Source: CAZMSD01 sp964568855 (GTDB taxonomy: Bacteria > CAIWAD01). Taken from it: DNA of 32,253 nt. The position numbers and the translations under genes are program-made. The stretch lies in the NCBI GenBank assembly GCA_964568855.1, contig CAZMSD010000044.1:1-32253 (forward strand), read 5' to 3'. The notes under the pieces were generated by a model. That model worked only from the letters and a program-made list of their open reading frames with translations, was not told the origin of the DNA and ran no database searches. Of this stretch, positions 9,301 through 16,355 are shown piece after piece (the stretch's first letter is position 1; each line of letters starts with the position of its first letter).

Positions 9301-9593
9301 CCGCCGTAGATCCGCACGTGGCCCGCGCCTTCCTCCCGCAGCAGGTCCTTCATGTACTTGAAAAAGAGCATGTGGCCGCCCTGGTAGCTGGACACGGCCA
9401 CGGCCTGGGCGTCCTCGTGGACCGCCGCCTGTACGATGTCGCGCACGCTGCGGTTGTGCCCCAGGTGGATCACCTCGGCCCCTTCGTCCTGCAGAACCCT
9501 GCGCATGATGTTGATGGAGGCGTCGTGCCCGTCGAAGAGGCTGGCGGCGGTGACGAAGCGGATGGGTCGCGGACTCCGCTGTGGCTGGCTCAT
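6333..9593 (-). CDS. icmF: Fused isobutyryl-CoA mutase (B12 domain, G-protein chaperone, mutase)
   Basis: This 1086-residue protein has the three-part IcmF layout. An N-terminal cobalamin-binding domain carries DGHDA with axial-ligand His23 and YGGGGGVI. A MeaB-like GTPase carries the P-loop GTGGAGKS (208-215) and NKFE (348-351). The C-terminal half is a mutase large subunit (RLSTAFDSVTLYGEDPDERP, MTINGPAPM, QTSGRSLHAQE). IcmF carries out adenosylcobalamin-dependent carbon-skeleton rearrangement of isobutyryl-CoA and n-butyryl-CoA; the G domain guards cofactor loading. Phe578 and Gln735 stand where methylmalonyl-CoA mutase has its substrate-reading Tyr and Arg, supporting IcmF over MCM (alignment by eye). 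ATG 9593 has GGAG upstream. It is a single gene, divergent from a small unknown gene. The 251-bp gap shows no convincing promoter. Confidence 0.93.
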   Translation of the reverse strand: MSQPQRSPRPIRFVTAASLFDGHDASINIMRRVLQDEGAEVIHLGHNRSVRDIVQAAVHEDAQAVAVSSYQGGHMLFFKYMKDLLREEGAGHVRIYGGGGGVIVASEIRELHDYGITRIYSPQDGARMGLEGMIRDMLEGSDFDPAELEFPDLAARVARGEGIAVARALTLAEHHAEGIEFNKDLRRQLDEILAAGTGAAAPVLGITGTGGAGKSSLTDEIVRRFTETFPEGRVGIVSVDPTKRRSGGALLGDRIRMNSLSDGRCFMRSMATRGSGSELSRSAKESIQVLKAAGCRLVILETSGIGQGASGVVDLVDLSLYVMTSEYGAASQLEKIDMIDYADMVVLNKFEKRGSEDALRDVRKQYRRSHGISWDLPEEELPVYGTIASRFDCNGTDWFFDRLLEKLGALRGGDFDHALLARDAGITRRQLIPSDRASYLAEIAGCVREYKRRVGEEADKLRREEYIRTTLEELRSRCAEGDSPAELERLHAEASEAVSPEARRCLDWYHEIREKYRGESFSYTVRGKVFEQELTRESLAGTKIPRVALPSSRDRGELYSFVALENLPGYFPYTAGAFPFKRQGEDPTRQFAGEGPPERTNRRFHYLSRNSEAKRLSTAFDSVTLYGEDPDERPDIYGKVGESGVSICTLDDMKALYAGFDLTSPSTSVSMTINGPAPMILAMFLNTAIDFNLDRFREEQGREPGEDELAELRSFTLQNVRGTVQADILKEDQAQNTCIFSTEFALKMMGDIQQWFIEQGVRNYYSVSISGYHIAEAGANPISQLAYTLANGFTYVEYYLSRGMKIDDFAPNLSFFFSNGLDPEYTVIGRVARRIWAVAMRDLYGGNERSQKLKYHIQTSGRSLHAQEMSFNDIRTTLQALLAVNDNCNSLHTNAYDEAVTTPTEESVRRALAIQLIVNHEFGQTKNENPLQGAYIMEELTELVEEAVLDEFVRISERGGVLGAMETQYQRGRIQEESMYYELKKQSGELPIMGVNTFINPDGQEVPEDIELARSSEEEKSGQVKRLRDFQERHGDETAEALRRLKQTAHEGGNIFDELMRAVRVASLGQITHALYEVGGQYRRNM

Positions 9594-9844
9594 GTGGGAC
9601 TCCGTAAAGCTGGCTGCTGGAACCTTTTAAGGTATGGAGAAGCGGGATGAATGAGAAGCCGGGTTTGACGGCCGCGACTTGCCGACACAAGATCGGCGGC
9701 CGGAGCATTCTCAAATCATCCTGCTGAATATCGCCGCCCGGAAACTCGATATGGTTGGTAGCCCCTGACGGGGATTGGAGGGAGGACCCGCAACCGGCCG
9801 CCCGCATTCAACGGTCGGTTCAGTACTTTTCAGGAGTCCGGAAG

Positions 9845-10126
9845 ATGACCGTGGACTTTGACGATCGCTTTCTGCAGCAGATGATCGACCGCTTCCACTT
9901 CGAGATCAGGGCCGGCGATCTGCTCGCCGCCGAATCGGTGCTGATCAGCCTGATCGGCGCCATGCGGCACCTGCGCATACCCTGCGACTGCGCGCTGGAA
10001 GTTCGCGGCCAGCTCGACCGCCTGGCGGACTGGAGTGCCGGCGCCCGCCAGGACGCCGCCGAATGCGCCCAATTACTGCAGGCGCTGCTGGACATGCCGC
10101 TGGTGGATCGAAGGTATCTGCACTGA
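9845..10126 (+). CDS. Small hypothetical protein, 93 residues
   Basis: I do not recognise this protein. ATG 9845 follows CAGGAG at about 9 bases; the frame stays open 90 bases further upstream, but that part looks non-coding. The protein is soluble, mostly helical and acidic (FLQQMIDRFHFEIRAGDLLA, then ALEVRGQLDRLADW), with two Cys in PCDC and no signal peptide or membrane segment. It stands alone, divergent from icmF and convergent with queC. A small helical adaptor is possible but unproven. Confidence 0.6.
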   Translation: MTVDFDDRFLQQMIDRFHFEIRAGDLLAAESVLISLIGAMRHLRIPCDCALEVRGQLDRLADWSAGARQDAAECAQLLQALLDMPLVDRRYLH

Positions 10127-10158
10127 GGGAATACTCATCGATTTGCTCGCAGGCCCAC

Positions 10159-10854
10159 CTAGGCATACTTGATCCGGTCCTCTTCCCCGGCCAGCCGGAA
10201 GCCCCTTAAGCGCAGCAGGCAGGAATCGCAGCGCCCGCAGGCTTGGTCCTCGTTGCGGTAGCAGCTCCAGCTAAGGTGCAGCGGGGCGCCCAGCTCGAGG
10301 CCCCGGTGGACGATGTCCGACTTGTCCAGCTCGATCAGCGGGGTCTCCAGCTTCAGGCTTGGGACCCGGGCCGTGCCGAAGTTCAAGGCCCGCTCCATGG
10401 CCCGGATGAACTCCACGCGGCAGTCGGGGTAGCCGGAGCTGTCTTCCTCCACCACACCCAGCCAGATGGACGCGGCGCCGATGACCTCGGCCCAGCTCGC
10501 CGCGATGCTGATCAGGTTCCCGTTGCGGAAGGGCACGTAGGTGCGCGGCACTTCGCGCGCCTCTTCGCCGCCCCCGTCGGCGACGGCTTCGGCCATATCG
10601 GTGAGCGAGCTGCCCCCGATGCGCGCCAGGTGGTCGATGTCCGCCACCAGGCGAAGCTCTTTCGGCACCTCGTAGTGGTCGGCTATGTCGTGGAAGGCTT
10701 TGAGTTCGCGTCGCCAGGTTCGCTGGCCGTAGCTCACGTGCAGCAGGGCCGGGCGATGCCCGCGCGCCGCCTCCGCCACTGTGACGCAGGAATCCATGCC
10801 GCCCGAGGCCAGCACGATGGCAAGGGGCCGGGGATCACACACCACGCCGTTCAC
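10159..10854 (-). CDS. queC: 7-cyano-7-deazaguanine synthase
   Basis: QueC converts 7-carboxy-7-deazaguanine with ammonia and ATP to preQ0 in the queuosine pathway. The 231-residue protein shows the PP-loop SGGMDS (17-22), the family stretch TYVPFRNGNLISIAASWAE and the C-terminal zinc site with Cys198, Cys206, Cys209 and Cys212 (CYR, then CGRCDSC). The start is GTG 10854, inside the end of queE (20-base overlap), so the two are co-translated. Nothing upstream of the PP-loop offers a better start. No queD or queF lies nearby, so the rest of the pathway is encoded elsewhere. Confidence 0.95.
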   Translation of the reverse strand: MNGVVCDPRPLAIVLASGGMDSCVTVAEAARGHRPALLHVSYGQRTWRRELKAFHDIADHYEVPKELRLVADIDHLARIGGSSLTDMAEAVADGGGEEAREVPRTYVPFRNGNLISIAASWAEVIGAASIWLGVVEEDSSGYPDCRVEFIRAMERALNFGTARVPSLKLETPLIELDKSDIVHRGLELGAPLHLSWSCYRNEDQACGRCDSCLLRLRGFRLAGEEDRIKYA

Positions 10855-11467
10855 CCCAGATGATCTTGTGCTGCTGAAGCGACAGGCCCACGTCCAGTCC
10901 GCTGTCCAGGATCTTCCGGGCCACCTGGTCCAGGGGCAGCGTGCTCCAGGCGGGCGAGATGCGCAGCCGCAGACCCTCCGGCAGGTCGGGCCGGGCGCAG
11001 AATGCCAGCGCCCAATCCACGTCCTTAAGGCTCAGGGTCACGAACTTCAGCTCGTCGCCGTGATGCAGCAGCGCCAGGTTCTCCTCCCGGAAGCTGCCCG
11101 CGGCGCCGGAGTCGGGCGTCTTCACGTCCACCACCCGCAGCACCTCCCGGGGCAGAGCGCTCAGGTCGTGATGGCCTGCCGTTTCCACGGACACTCCGTA
11201 GCCCTCCTTCAGCAGCAGTTCCAGCAGGCTGGGCAGGTCCTTCTGCAGCAGGGGCTCTCCGCCCGTGACCAGAACCCGGCGGCAGGGCCATTCCGCCAGC
11301 AGGGTCAGGATCTCCCCGGCTTCGTACTCGATGCCGCCCTGGAAGCTGAAACTGCTGTCGCAGTACCTGCAGCGCAGGTCGCAGCCTGCGGTGCGCACGA
11401 AGAGCGTGGGCAGCCCGGTGAACGGTCCTTCACCCTGCAGCGAATGATAGATCTCGATGATGTGCAT
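10835..11467 (-). CDS. queE: 7-carboxy-7-deazaguanine synthase (radical SAM)
   Basis: QueE contracts the ring of 6-carboxytetrahydropterin to 7-carboxy-7-deazaguanine using a radical-SAM 4Fe-4S cluster. The 210-residue protein begins MHIIEIYHSLQGEGPFTG, a near-perfect QueE start, and carries the cluster motif CDLRCRYC (Cys29, Cys33, Cys36; CX3CX2C). VTGGEPLLQ is the SAM-binding GGE motif. It is the first gene of the queE-queC operon. The region upstream (11535-11635) can fold into hairpins on this strand and may control the operon. The SD before ATG 11467 is weak. Confidence 0.95.
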   Translation of the reverse strand: MHIIEIYHSLQGEGPFTGLPTLFVRTAGCDLRCRYCDSSFSFQGGIEYEAGEILTLLAEWPCRRVLVTGGEPLLQKDLPSLLELLLKEGYGVSVETAGHHDLSALPREVLRVVDVKTPDSGAAGSFREENLALLHHGDELKFVTLSLKDVDWALAFCARPDLPEGLRLRISPAWSTLPLDQVARKILDSGLDVGLSLQQHKIIWGERRGV

Positions 11468-11534
11468 AGACTTCGGACGGATCCAAATGGAGCGCGCGAC
11501 CTTGATCGCAGCAGGTGGCTCAGTACATGGCGCG

Positions 11535-11635
11535 TATAAAGAAAAGGGGATAAAGGCCCCGGAGAGTCGCGATTTTGTCTTTCCGACAATGTGCGGAGCG
11601 GATATCCCCTGTGGAGTTCCCGGCTGACCGAGAAC
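11535..11635 (-). promoter_or_regulatory. Structured leader or attenuator candidate upstream of queE-queC
   Basis: Reading the minus strand 5' to 3': a strong 8-bp hairpin with a 4-base loop (11635-11616; arms GTTCTCGG and CCGGGAAC, one G-U pair); AGGGGATA (11610-11603); an inner hairpin TTGTC/GACAA (11589-11575); then TATCCCCT (11552-11545) followed by TTTCTTTAT. AGGGGATA and TATCCCCT are perfect complements. The same CCCC can also pair locally with GGGG (11560-11557), so two exclusive folds exist, one ending in a U-rich run like a terminator. It ends about 68 bases before queE. I cannot match it to a preQ1 riboswitch class. The rest of the 447-base gap to hicA holds no gene that I can support. 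Confidence 0.4.
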
Positions 11636-11824
11636 CTAGAGTCGAGTGTATAACTGAGTTTTCAGCCTGTCAAGCTTTTTCCGAAGCGTCGCGGAAGTGG
11701 TTCCGAGACTCGGCTTCGGGTCCAAGGCCGAATTCTTGCGGGCGTGATACAGAGGCCGACGGAAATGCTCGTATCACATTTCCGCGGAATGCCCGTGACC
11801 GGCGCGCTTCCCGTCAGATTGAAT

Positions 11825-11837
11825 ACGTGTGACACGT
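11825..11837. repeat. 13-bp palindrome upstream of hicA
   Basis: ACGTGT-G-ACACGT is a perfect palindrome about 78 bases before the hicA start. It may be a regulator site; the DNA-binding antitoxin HicB or another regulator could use it. No other function is visible. Confidence 0.35.
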
Positions 11838-11883
11838 GCGCCATTCTCATACGCCGATTCAGTACAGCGGTTTCTTCCTCTTG

Positions 11884-11893
11884 ACTAATTAGT
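11884..11893. promoter_or_regulatory. Candidate HicB operator at the hicA promoter
   Basis: ACTAATTAGT is a perfect 10-bp palindrome whose centre is 26 bases before the hicA ATG. It overlaps TTGACT (11881-11886), a possible -35 box, and TAGTAT (11890-11895), a possible -10 box. HicB antitoxins repress their own operon by binding such palindromes, so autoregulation is likely (inference). Confidence 0.4.
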
Positions 11894-11914
11894 ATCAGAG
11901 TGGTGCCATAATCC

Positions 11915-12121
11915 ATGCCACGAAAGGTCGGTGATCTCATGCGCGACTTGAAGTCCGCCGGATTCATCCATCGGAGCGGAAAAGGCGGTCACCGGAACTT
12001 CAAGCATCCTGCTGGTATCCGGATCACTATCAGCGGGAAGCCGGGTGACGATGCGAAGCCGCATCAGGAGCGTGCCGTGCGAGCGGCCCTCGAGGAGGCG
12101 CAAGATGCAGCCAAGCGATAG
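11915..12121 (+). CDS. hicA: HicA-type toxin (mRNA interferase)
   Basis: The 68-residue protein has the HicA double-stranded-RNA-binding fold: VGDLMRDLKSAGFIHRSGKG, then GGHRNF with the catalytic His26, then a basic tail. HicA cleaves mRNA and stalls growth until HicB binds it. The order toxin then antitoxin is normal for HicAB, and the genes overlap by 17 bases. It lies between two minus-strand operons (queEC and the kinase-regulator-dsbD operon), as expected of an inserted module. The catalytic His is present, so the toxin looks intact. Confidence 0.92.
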   Translation: MPRKVGDLMRDLKSAGFIHRSGKGGHRNFKHPAGIRITISGKPGDDAKPHQERAVRAALEEAQDAAKR

Positions 12122-12461
12122 ATACTTGAAAATCGTCGCGTGGTCGGACGAAGACCGGTGCTACGTCGGGACTTGTCCCGGCCTGATGCTGGGCGGCATT
12201 CACGGCGACGACGAGATCAAGGTCTACCGGGCGCTATGCAGGGCCGTAGACGAGTGGATATCATTGTGCAAGGAGGACGGCGAACCCTTGCCTCCGGCCA
12301 CCGCCGGCAAGGAGTATTCCGGAAAATTCCTGGTACGCGTGGGCCCTGCGCTTCACAAGGAACTGGCCATCAACGCGCTGCGCTTCGGCGAAAGCTTGAA
12401 CACCTACTGCGTTCGCGTTCTGGGTGGCAGGCCGGCGGCAGCGCAGAGGCCAAAGCGCTAG
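12105..12461 (+). CDS. hicB: HicB-type antitoxin
   Basis: The 118-residue protein has the partial RNase-H-like HicB fold at the N-terminus (YLKIVAWSDEDRCYVGTCPG, the usual start of the family) and a ribbon-helix-helix C-terminus (GKFLVRVGPALHKELAINAL). It neutralises HicA and represses the operon. ATG 12105 follows GGAGG at 8 bases and lies inside the hicA end, which links their translation. The frame stays open upstream, but that part is only the hicA coding region in another frame. Its stop codon shares bases with the stop of the convergent dsbD gene (3-base overlap). Confidence 0.92.
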   Translation: MQPSDRYLKIVAWSDEDRCYVGTCPGLMLGGIHGDDEIKVYRALCRAVDEWISLCKEDGEPLPPATAGKEYSGKFLVRVGPALHKELAINALRFGESLNTYCVRVLGGRPAAAQRPKR

Positions 12462-14320
12462 CGGACCGCCTGCATGTACTCCAGCACGCGGTGCGGCTTC
12501 TTGAAGCCCACGAAGCGCTTGGTTTCTTCTCCATCGCTGTCGTAGAAGATCACGGTGGGCATGCCCACCACCTGGAAGCGCTCGTTCTGCGTCTGCGCCC
12601 AGACGCTTTCGCTGTCCGTCATGTCCATCTTGATCCGCGCGAAGCGCTGTCCCTCGGCATAGATTTCCGGATCGACCCAGGTCTTGTGATCCAGTTCCCT
12701 GCACTGGACGCACCACTCGGCCCAGAAATCCACCACAGCCGGCCGCCCCTCGGACCGGGCCTCCTCCAGCAGCGATACATGCCGGTCCGACTGCGGGCTC
12801 GAGATCTCCCATTCCAACTCGGCGCGTTCCGCGGTACCTGCAAGACCTGCGATTCCAGCTCCCGGGGCGCCCCAGCCCCAGATCAGGAACTTGGCCCCCA
12901 GCACCACGGCCACCAGCCCCAGGGCCTTGTAGAACTTCTCCGCGCCGCCGCTTTCCTCCGACAGGGGATGGAAGGCGCCGGTGTAAACGCCGAAGATCAC
13001 CAGTCCCGCGCCGGACAGGTAGGGCATGGCGGCTTCCGGAATCAGGAAGCGCAGGAAGTACAGCGCCATGGCCACCATCACCACGCCGAAGAACTTCTTG
13101 ACCGTCTCCATCCAGCTGTCGGCCCCCGGCAGCGTGGACAGGGCGCCCGCGAAGGTGCCGATCACCAGGAAGAGCAGCCCCATACCCAGGGCGTAAGTCA
13201 GCATCAGGAAGAAGCCGGTGAAGATGCTCTGCGTGGAAGCGATGAATATCAGCAGCCCGGCGATGATCGGTCCCACGCAGGGCGCGGCGATGAATCCCGT
13301 CACCGCCCCCATCAGGATCGCGCCCAGGGGACCGGAACGGTCGCCGCTCTGGAGCTTGGCGGATACCGAGGACGGCATCTGCATCTCGTAGGCGCCGAAC
13401 ATGCCCGCCGCCAGCGTCAGGAAGATCGCGGCCACTGCGGCGTTCATCACCGGAGAGGCCCCGAAGGATCCGAAACTCTTGCCGCTGAGCGCGGCGACCA
13501 CGCCCAGCGAAGAGTAGACCAGGGCCATCCCCAGCACGAAGAACAGGGACTGGATGAAACCGTGCAGCTTGCCCTTGCTGCGCGCCCCGATGAAGCTGAT
13601 GGTGATGGGTATCACGGGATACACGCAGGGCGTCAGGCTGGAGAGCACGCCGCCCACGAAGACCAGCACGAAGGCCAGCCAGGATCCGCGCTGCAGGGCG
13701 CTCTGCAGGCGGTCCTCCAGGCTGAGTTCCGCCCCGCCCCCGTCGATGCCTCCCCCGAAGACCTCCGCGTTGGCCGTCCGGGCGAGATCGGCCTCGTCCG
13801 TGATGGACAGCTTCAGCTCGACGGTCTTCTCCACCGGCATGTAGCACGTCAGGTCGCCCACCTCGCTACAGATCTGGTACCCGGCGTAGACGGTCCAGTC
13901 GATGGTGCCGAGCTGCGCCCCGGGAGATACCGTGACGTCGCCGAAGACCGTCACATCCCCGCGATAGACCTTCTCGCCGTGCTCCTTCACGCCGGGCGGA
14001 TAGCGCAGGTTGTCCAGGCGGACGTGCTGAAGCGTGTCCGCTTCCACGAAGAACATCTCGTACTTGATGTCGGTGATGTGATAGTTCTTCGGCACGTGGA
14101 ACACGGCGGCCAGCCGGGCCGGCTCGCCCGGCAGCAGGGCCTCGTGCGACAGCAGCACCTCCACGGGCACGGCCTTCTCGGGATCGAAGGTGTCCGCCGG
14201 GGCGGCGGGAGGGGCGACATGCGCGACCCTCGCGGCGACCAGGATCGCCGCCAGGGCGGCCAGAATCGGTCGCGCACTGCTGGACGGTGTATTACGCCGG
14301 AAAGGCCGGTTGAATTCCAT
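12458..14320 (-). CDS. dsbD: DsbD-type thiol:disulfide reductase
   Basis: DsbD carries electrons from cytoplasmic thioredoxin across the inner membrane to periplasmic thiol proteins, including those of cytochrome c maturation. Three parts are seen in 620 residues: a periplasmic alpha domain with Cys151 and Cys159 (ICSEVGDLTCY); about eight membrane helices with the paired cysteines in TPCVYPVIPITISF and APCVGPIIAG; and a thioredoxin domain with WCVQC (Cys537, Cys540). ATG 14320 follows GAGGAA and leads directly into a signal sequence. ATG 14374, overlapping the regulator stop as ATGA, is an alternative and would couple translation. It is the last gene of the kinase-regulator-dsbD operon. It would support the multiheme cytochrome nearby, which needs reduced heme-site cysteines. 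Confidence 0.92.
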   Translation of the reverse strand: MEFNRPFRRNTPSSSARPILAALAAILVAARVAHVAPPAAPADTFDPEKAVPVEVLLSHEALLPGEPARLAAVFHVPKNYHITDIKYEMFFVEADTLQHVRLDNLRYPPGVKEHGEKVYRGDVTVFGDVTVSPGAQLGTIDWTVYAGYQICSEVGDLTCYMPVEKTVELKLSITDEADLARTANAEVFGGGIDGGGAELSLEDRLQSALQRGSWLAFVLVFVGGVLSSLTPCVYPVIPITISFIGARSKGKLHGFIQSLFFVLGMALVYSSLGVVAALSGKSFGSFGASPVMNAAVAAIFLTLAAGMFGAYEMQMPSSVSAKLQSGDRSGPLGAILMGAVTGFIAAPCVGPIIAGLLIFIASTQSIFTGFFLMLTYALGMGLLFLVIGTFAGALSTLPGADSWMETVKKFFGVVMVAMALYFLRFLIPEAAMPYLSGAGLVIFGVYTGAFHPLSEESGGAEKFYKALGLVAVVLGAKFLIWGWGAPGAGIAGLAGTAERAELEWEISSPQSDRHVSLLEEARSEGRPAVVDFWAEWCVQCRELDHKTWVDPEIYAEGQRFARIKMDMTDSESVWAQTQNERFQVVGMPTVIFYDSDGEETKRFVGFKKPHRVLEYMQAVR

Positions 14321-14370
14321 CGGATGCTGTTCCTCGTTATGAATCTTTGGCATTGTTTCCGTGTCGCGGC

Positions 14371-15075
14371 TCATTCCTCGCGGTCCCCGACGAAGCGGTA
14401 GCCCACGCGGTAGACCGACAGGAAGTGCCGCGGATTGGCGGGGTCGGGTTCGAAGTACTTGCGCAGGTGCAGTACGAGGTTGTCCACGGTGCGCGTGGAG
14501 GGGTAGTTCTCGTAACCCCAGACGCGGTCGAGAATCTCGTGGCGCTCCACAACGCTGCCGCGTTTCTCCACCAGCAGCTTGAGCAGCATGCATTCCTTCT
14601 GGGTCAACTGGATCCGCTCACCGGAGGCCAGCAGGGCTTCGTAGGATTCGAAGTGGACCTCGTGGCCGGCAAAGCGGTAGACCACGCCCACCGCGGGCGA
14701 CTCGCGGTACCAGGATTCGCGGCGCAGCATGCCCTCGATGCGCGCCAGCAGCTCGCGCATGCTGAAAGGCTTGGTCAGGTAATCGTCGCCGCCCGCCTCG
14801 AGACCCTTCACGCGGTCGTCCTCCAGGTCCTTGGCCGTGAGGAACAGTATCGGCAGGCGCGAGCCCTCGGCGCGGGCGCGGCGGCAGACCTCGAAGCCGT
14901 CCAGCCCCGGCAGCATGACGTCCAGGAGCACGATTTCAGCGTTGCCCTCGAGGATCTCGCGCAGCGCCGTATCTCCGTTTTCAATCACCCGACAGTCGTG
15001 CCCCGCGTTTTCCAGGTGCAGGCGCACCGCCTCGGCGATGTGCCGTTCGTCTTCCACAATCAGAATTCTGGCCAT
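14371..15075 (-). CDS. OmpR/PhoB-family response regulator
   Basis: The 234-residue protein has a receiver domain with phospho-acceptor Asp52 (LLDVMLPG), the acidic pair in VEDE and the conserved Lys102 (TKPF). A winged-helix DNA-binding domain follows (LTQKECMLLKLLVEKRGSVV, then TVDNLVLHLRKYFEPDP and YRVGYRF). ATG 15075 has AGGAG six bases upstream and lies 2 bases after the kinase stop; a TTG two codons earlier is less likely. It is the partner of the adjacent kinase. Targets are unknown, but the downstream dsbD suggests an envelope or redox stimulus (inference). Confidence 0.95.
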   Translation of the reverse strand: MARILIVEDERHIAEAVRLHLENAGHDCRVIENGDTALREILEGNAEIVLLDVMLPGLDGFEVCRRARAEGSRLPILFLTAKDLEDDRVKGLEAGGDDYLTKPFSMRELLARIEGMLRRESWYRESPAVGVVYRFAGHEVHFESYEALLASGERIQLTQKECMLLKLLVEKRGSVVERHEILDRVWGYENYPSTRTVDNLVLHLRKYFEPDPANPRHFLSVYRVGYRFVGDREE

Positions 15076-15077
15076 GC

Positions 15078-16199
15078 TCAACTCCTGTGGAGTGGCAGAT
15101 GCACCAGGAATCGGGCCCCTTTTCCTGGTCCCTCGCTCTCCGCGCCGGCTCGACCCTTCATCGCCCGCAGCAGCTCTCGTACGATGTAAAGCCCCAGTCC
15201 GGTTCCCGGGGTCTTGCGCGTAAGTTCGCTGCCGGTCCGGTAGAAACGTTCGAAGAGCCGGCGGTTCTCCCCGCTTTCGAACCCCACTCCCTTGTTCTCA
15301 AGCGCCAGTTCCGCGTACCGGCCGCGGGCGACTGCCCCGAGTCGGATTTCCGTCCCCCCGGGAGAATATTTTACCGCGTTGTCCACCAGGTTCGTGAGCA
15401 CCGTGCTCAGGGCCTCGGGATCCACCAGGACCGGCAGGGGCCGGCCCGGTTCCACCAGCACCAGGTTCCGCCCGCGGGCGGCGACGCGCTCGCGCATTCC
15501 GGCCGTCCAGTCCTCGAGAAACTCGCCCAGGTCCAGCACGATAAAATCCAGCCGGGCATCGCGGACATCCAGGGTACGAGCCTGCAGGATCTGTTCCACC
15601 AGGCGGTTCAGGCGGTCCGCATCCTCAAGTGCCGCCTCCGCGGACCGCCGGCGCGCCGCCGGTTCCAGGTCTTCGCGGGCCAGCAACTCCGTGTACAGCC
15701 GGATCGAAGTCAGCGGGGACTTCAGCTCGTGGGTCACCGCCGCCACGAAGTTGGACTGCTGGTCGGCCGCCTCGCCGAGTCGACGATGGGCCAGCCACTG
15801 CAGCGCCACGCCGCCCAGGATCAGCAGCGTGAAGAAGGCGCCCTCGTAGAGGAACATCCGGGTTTTCGAGGCGGAATCGGCCCAGATTCTTTCGAGGGTC
15901 TCGCCGGCCACCGCCGGTTCGAAACCGCCGGGAAAGCGGTTGCTGCGCATCAGGGTGAGGCCCGGATGGCGCTCGAGGAACTCGGCCTGCTCCGCCTCGC
16001 TCAGCGGATCCGGCTTGAGCGCCAGCTCCCGCTCCGCCAGCTGGGCGCGCTCTTCGAAGACCCGCATCTGCAGCTCGCGATAGCGCTGCCCTTCGCCCGT
16101 CTGGTAGATCAGCCACCAGCAGGACTGGATCAGCGCGAGCAGCATGATGCCCACGAAAATATAAAAGGGAATCTGGCGGCGGCGCTGGCTGAGGCGCAT
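15078..16199 (-). CDS. Sensor histidine kinase
   Basis: The 373-residue protein has a membrane helix at about 11-31, a periplasmic loop of about 85 residues and a second helix at about 118-136. The phosphorylation helix carries HELKSPLTSIRLYTELL (His157) and is followed by an ATPase domain with LVDNAVKYSPGG (N box) and GTGLGLYIV (G box). All catalytic boxes are intact. The periplasmic loop is short and has no ligand-binding fold I recognise. It is the first gene of the operon with the OmpR-type regulator and dsbD, divergent from gcdH with a 156-bp gap. Confidence 0.94.
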   Translation of the reverse strand: MRLSQRRRQIPFYIFVGIMLLALIQSCWWLIYQTGEGQRYRELQMRVFEERAQLAERELALKPDPLSEAEQAEFLERHPGLTLMRSNRFPGGFEPAVAGETLERIWADSASKTRMFLYEGAFFTLLILGGVALQWLAHRRLGEAADQQSNFVAAVTHELKSPLTSIRLYTELLAREDLEPAARRRSAEAALEDADRLNRLVEQILQARTLDVRDARLDFIVLDLGEFLEDWTAGMRERVAARGRNLVLVEPGRPLPVLVDPEALSTVLTNLVDNAVKYSPGGTEIRLGAVARGRYAELALENKGVGFESGENRRLFERFYRTGSELTRKTPGTGLGLYIVRELLRAMKGRAGAESEGPGKGARFLVHLPLHRS

Positions 16200-16355
16200 C
16201 GAGCGTCCCCTTCTTCATGAAAGGGCTCGCCGTTCACCCGCCGGGAGCCCATGGGAAGAATAAGATAAACGAAGTTGATGCTTTGCGAAGGGTCGACGAG
16301 CGCAGCCTGCAGGCGCGGGGATCGACCGCCGCTTTCCACGAGAGGAGGACGCATC

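Noticed and set aside
11535..11660. preQ1-I riboswitch before queE
   Set aside because: The short P1 stem with a C-containing loop followed by the A-rich tail is not found; only generic hairpins are seen.
12140..14401. Very long open frame on the plus strand opposite dsbD (and similar ones opposite icmF at 7779-9650 and opposite the M23 and rhomboid genes at 2424-3686)
   Set aside because: They lie antisense to clearly recognised genes, have low-complexity Arg/Gln/Gly-rich products and no family motifs; high GC removes stop codons from the opposite strand.
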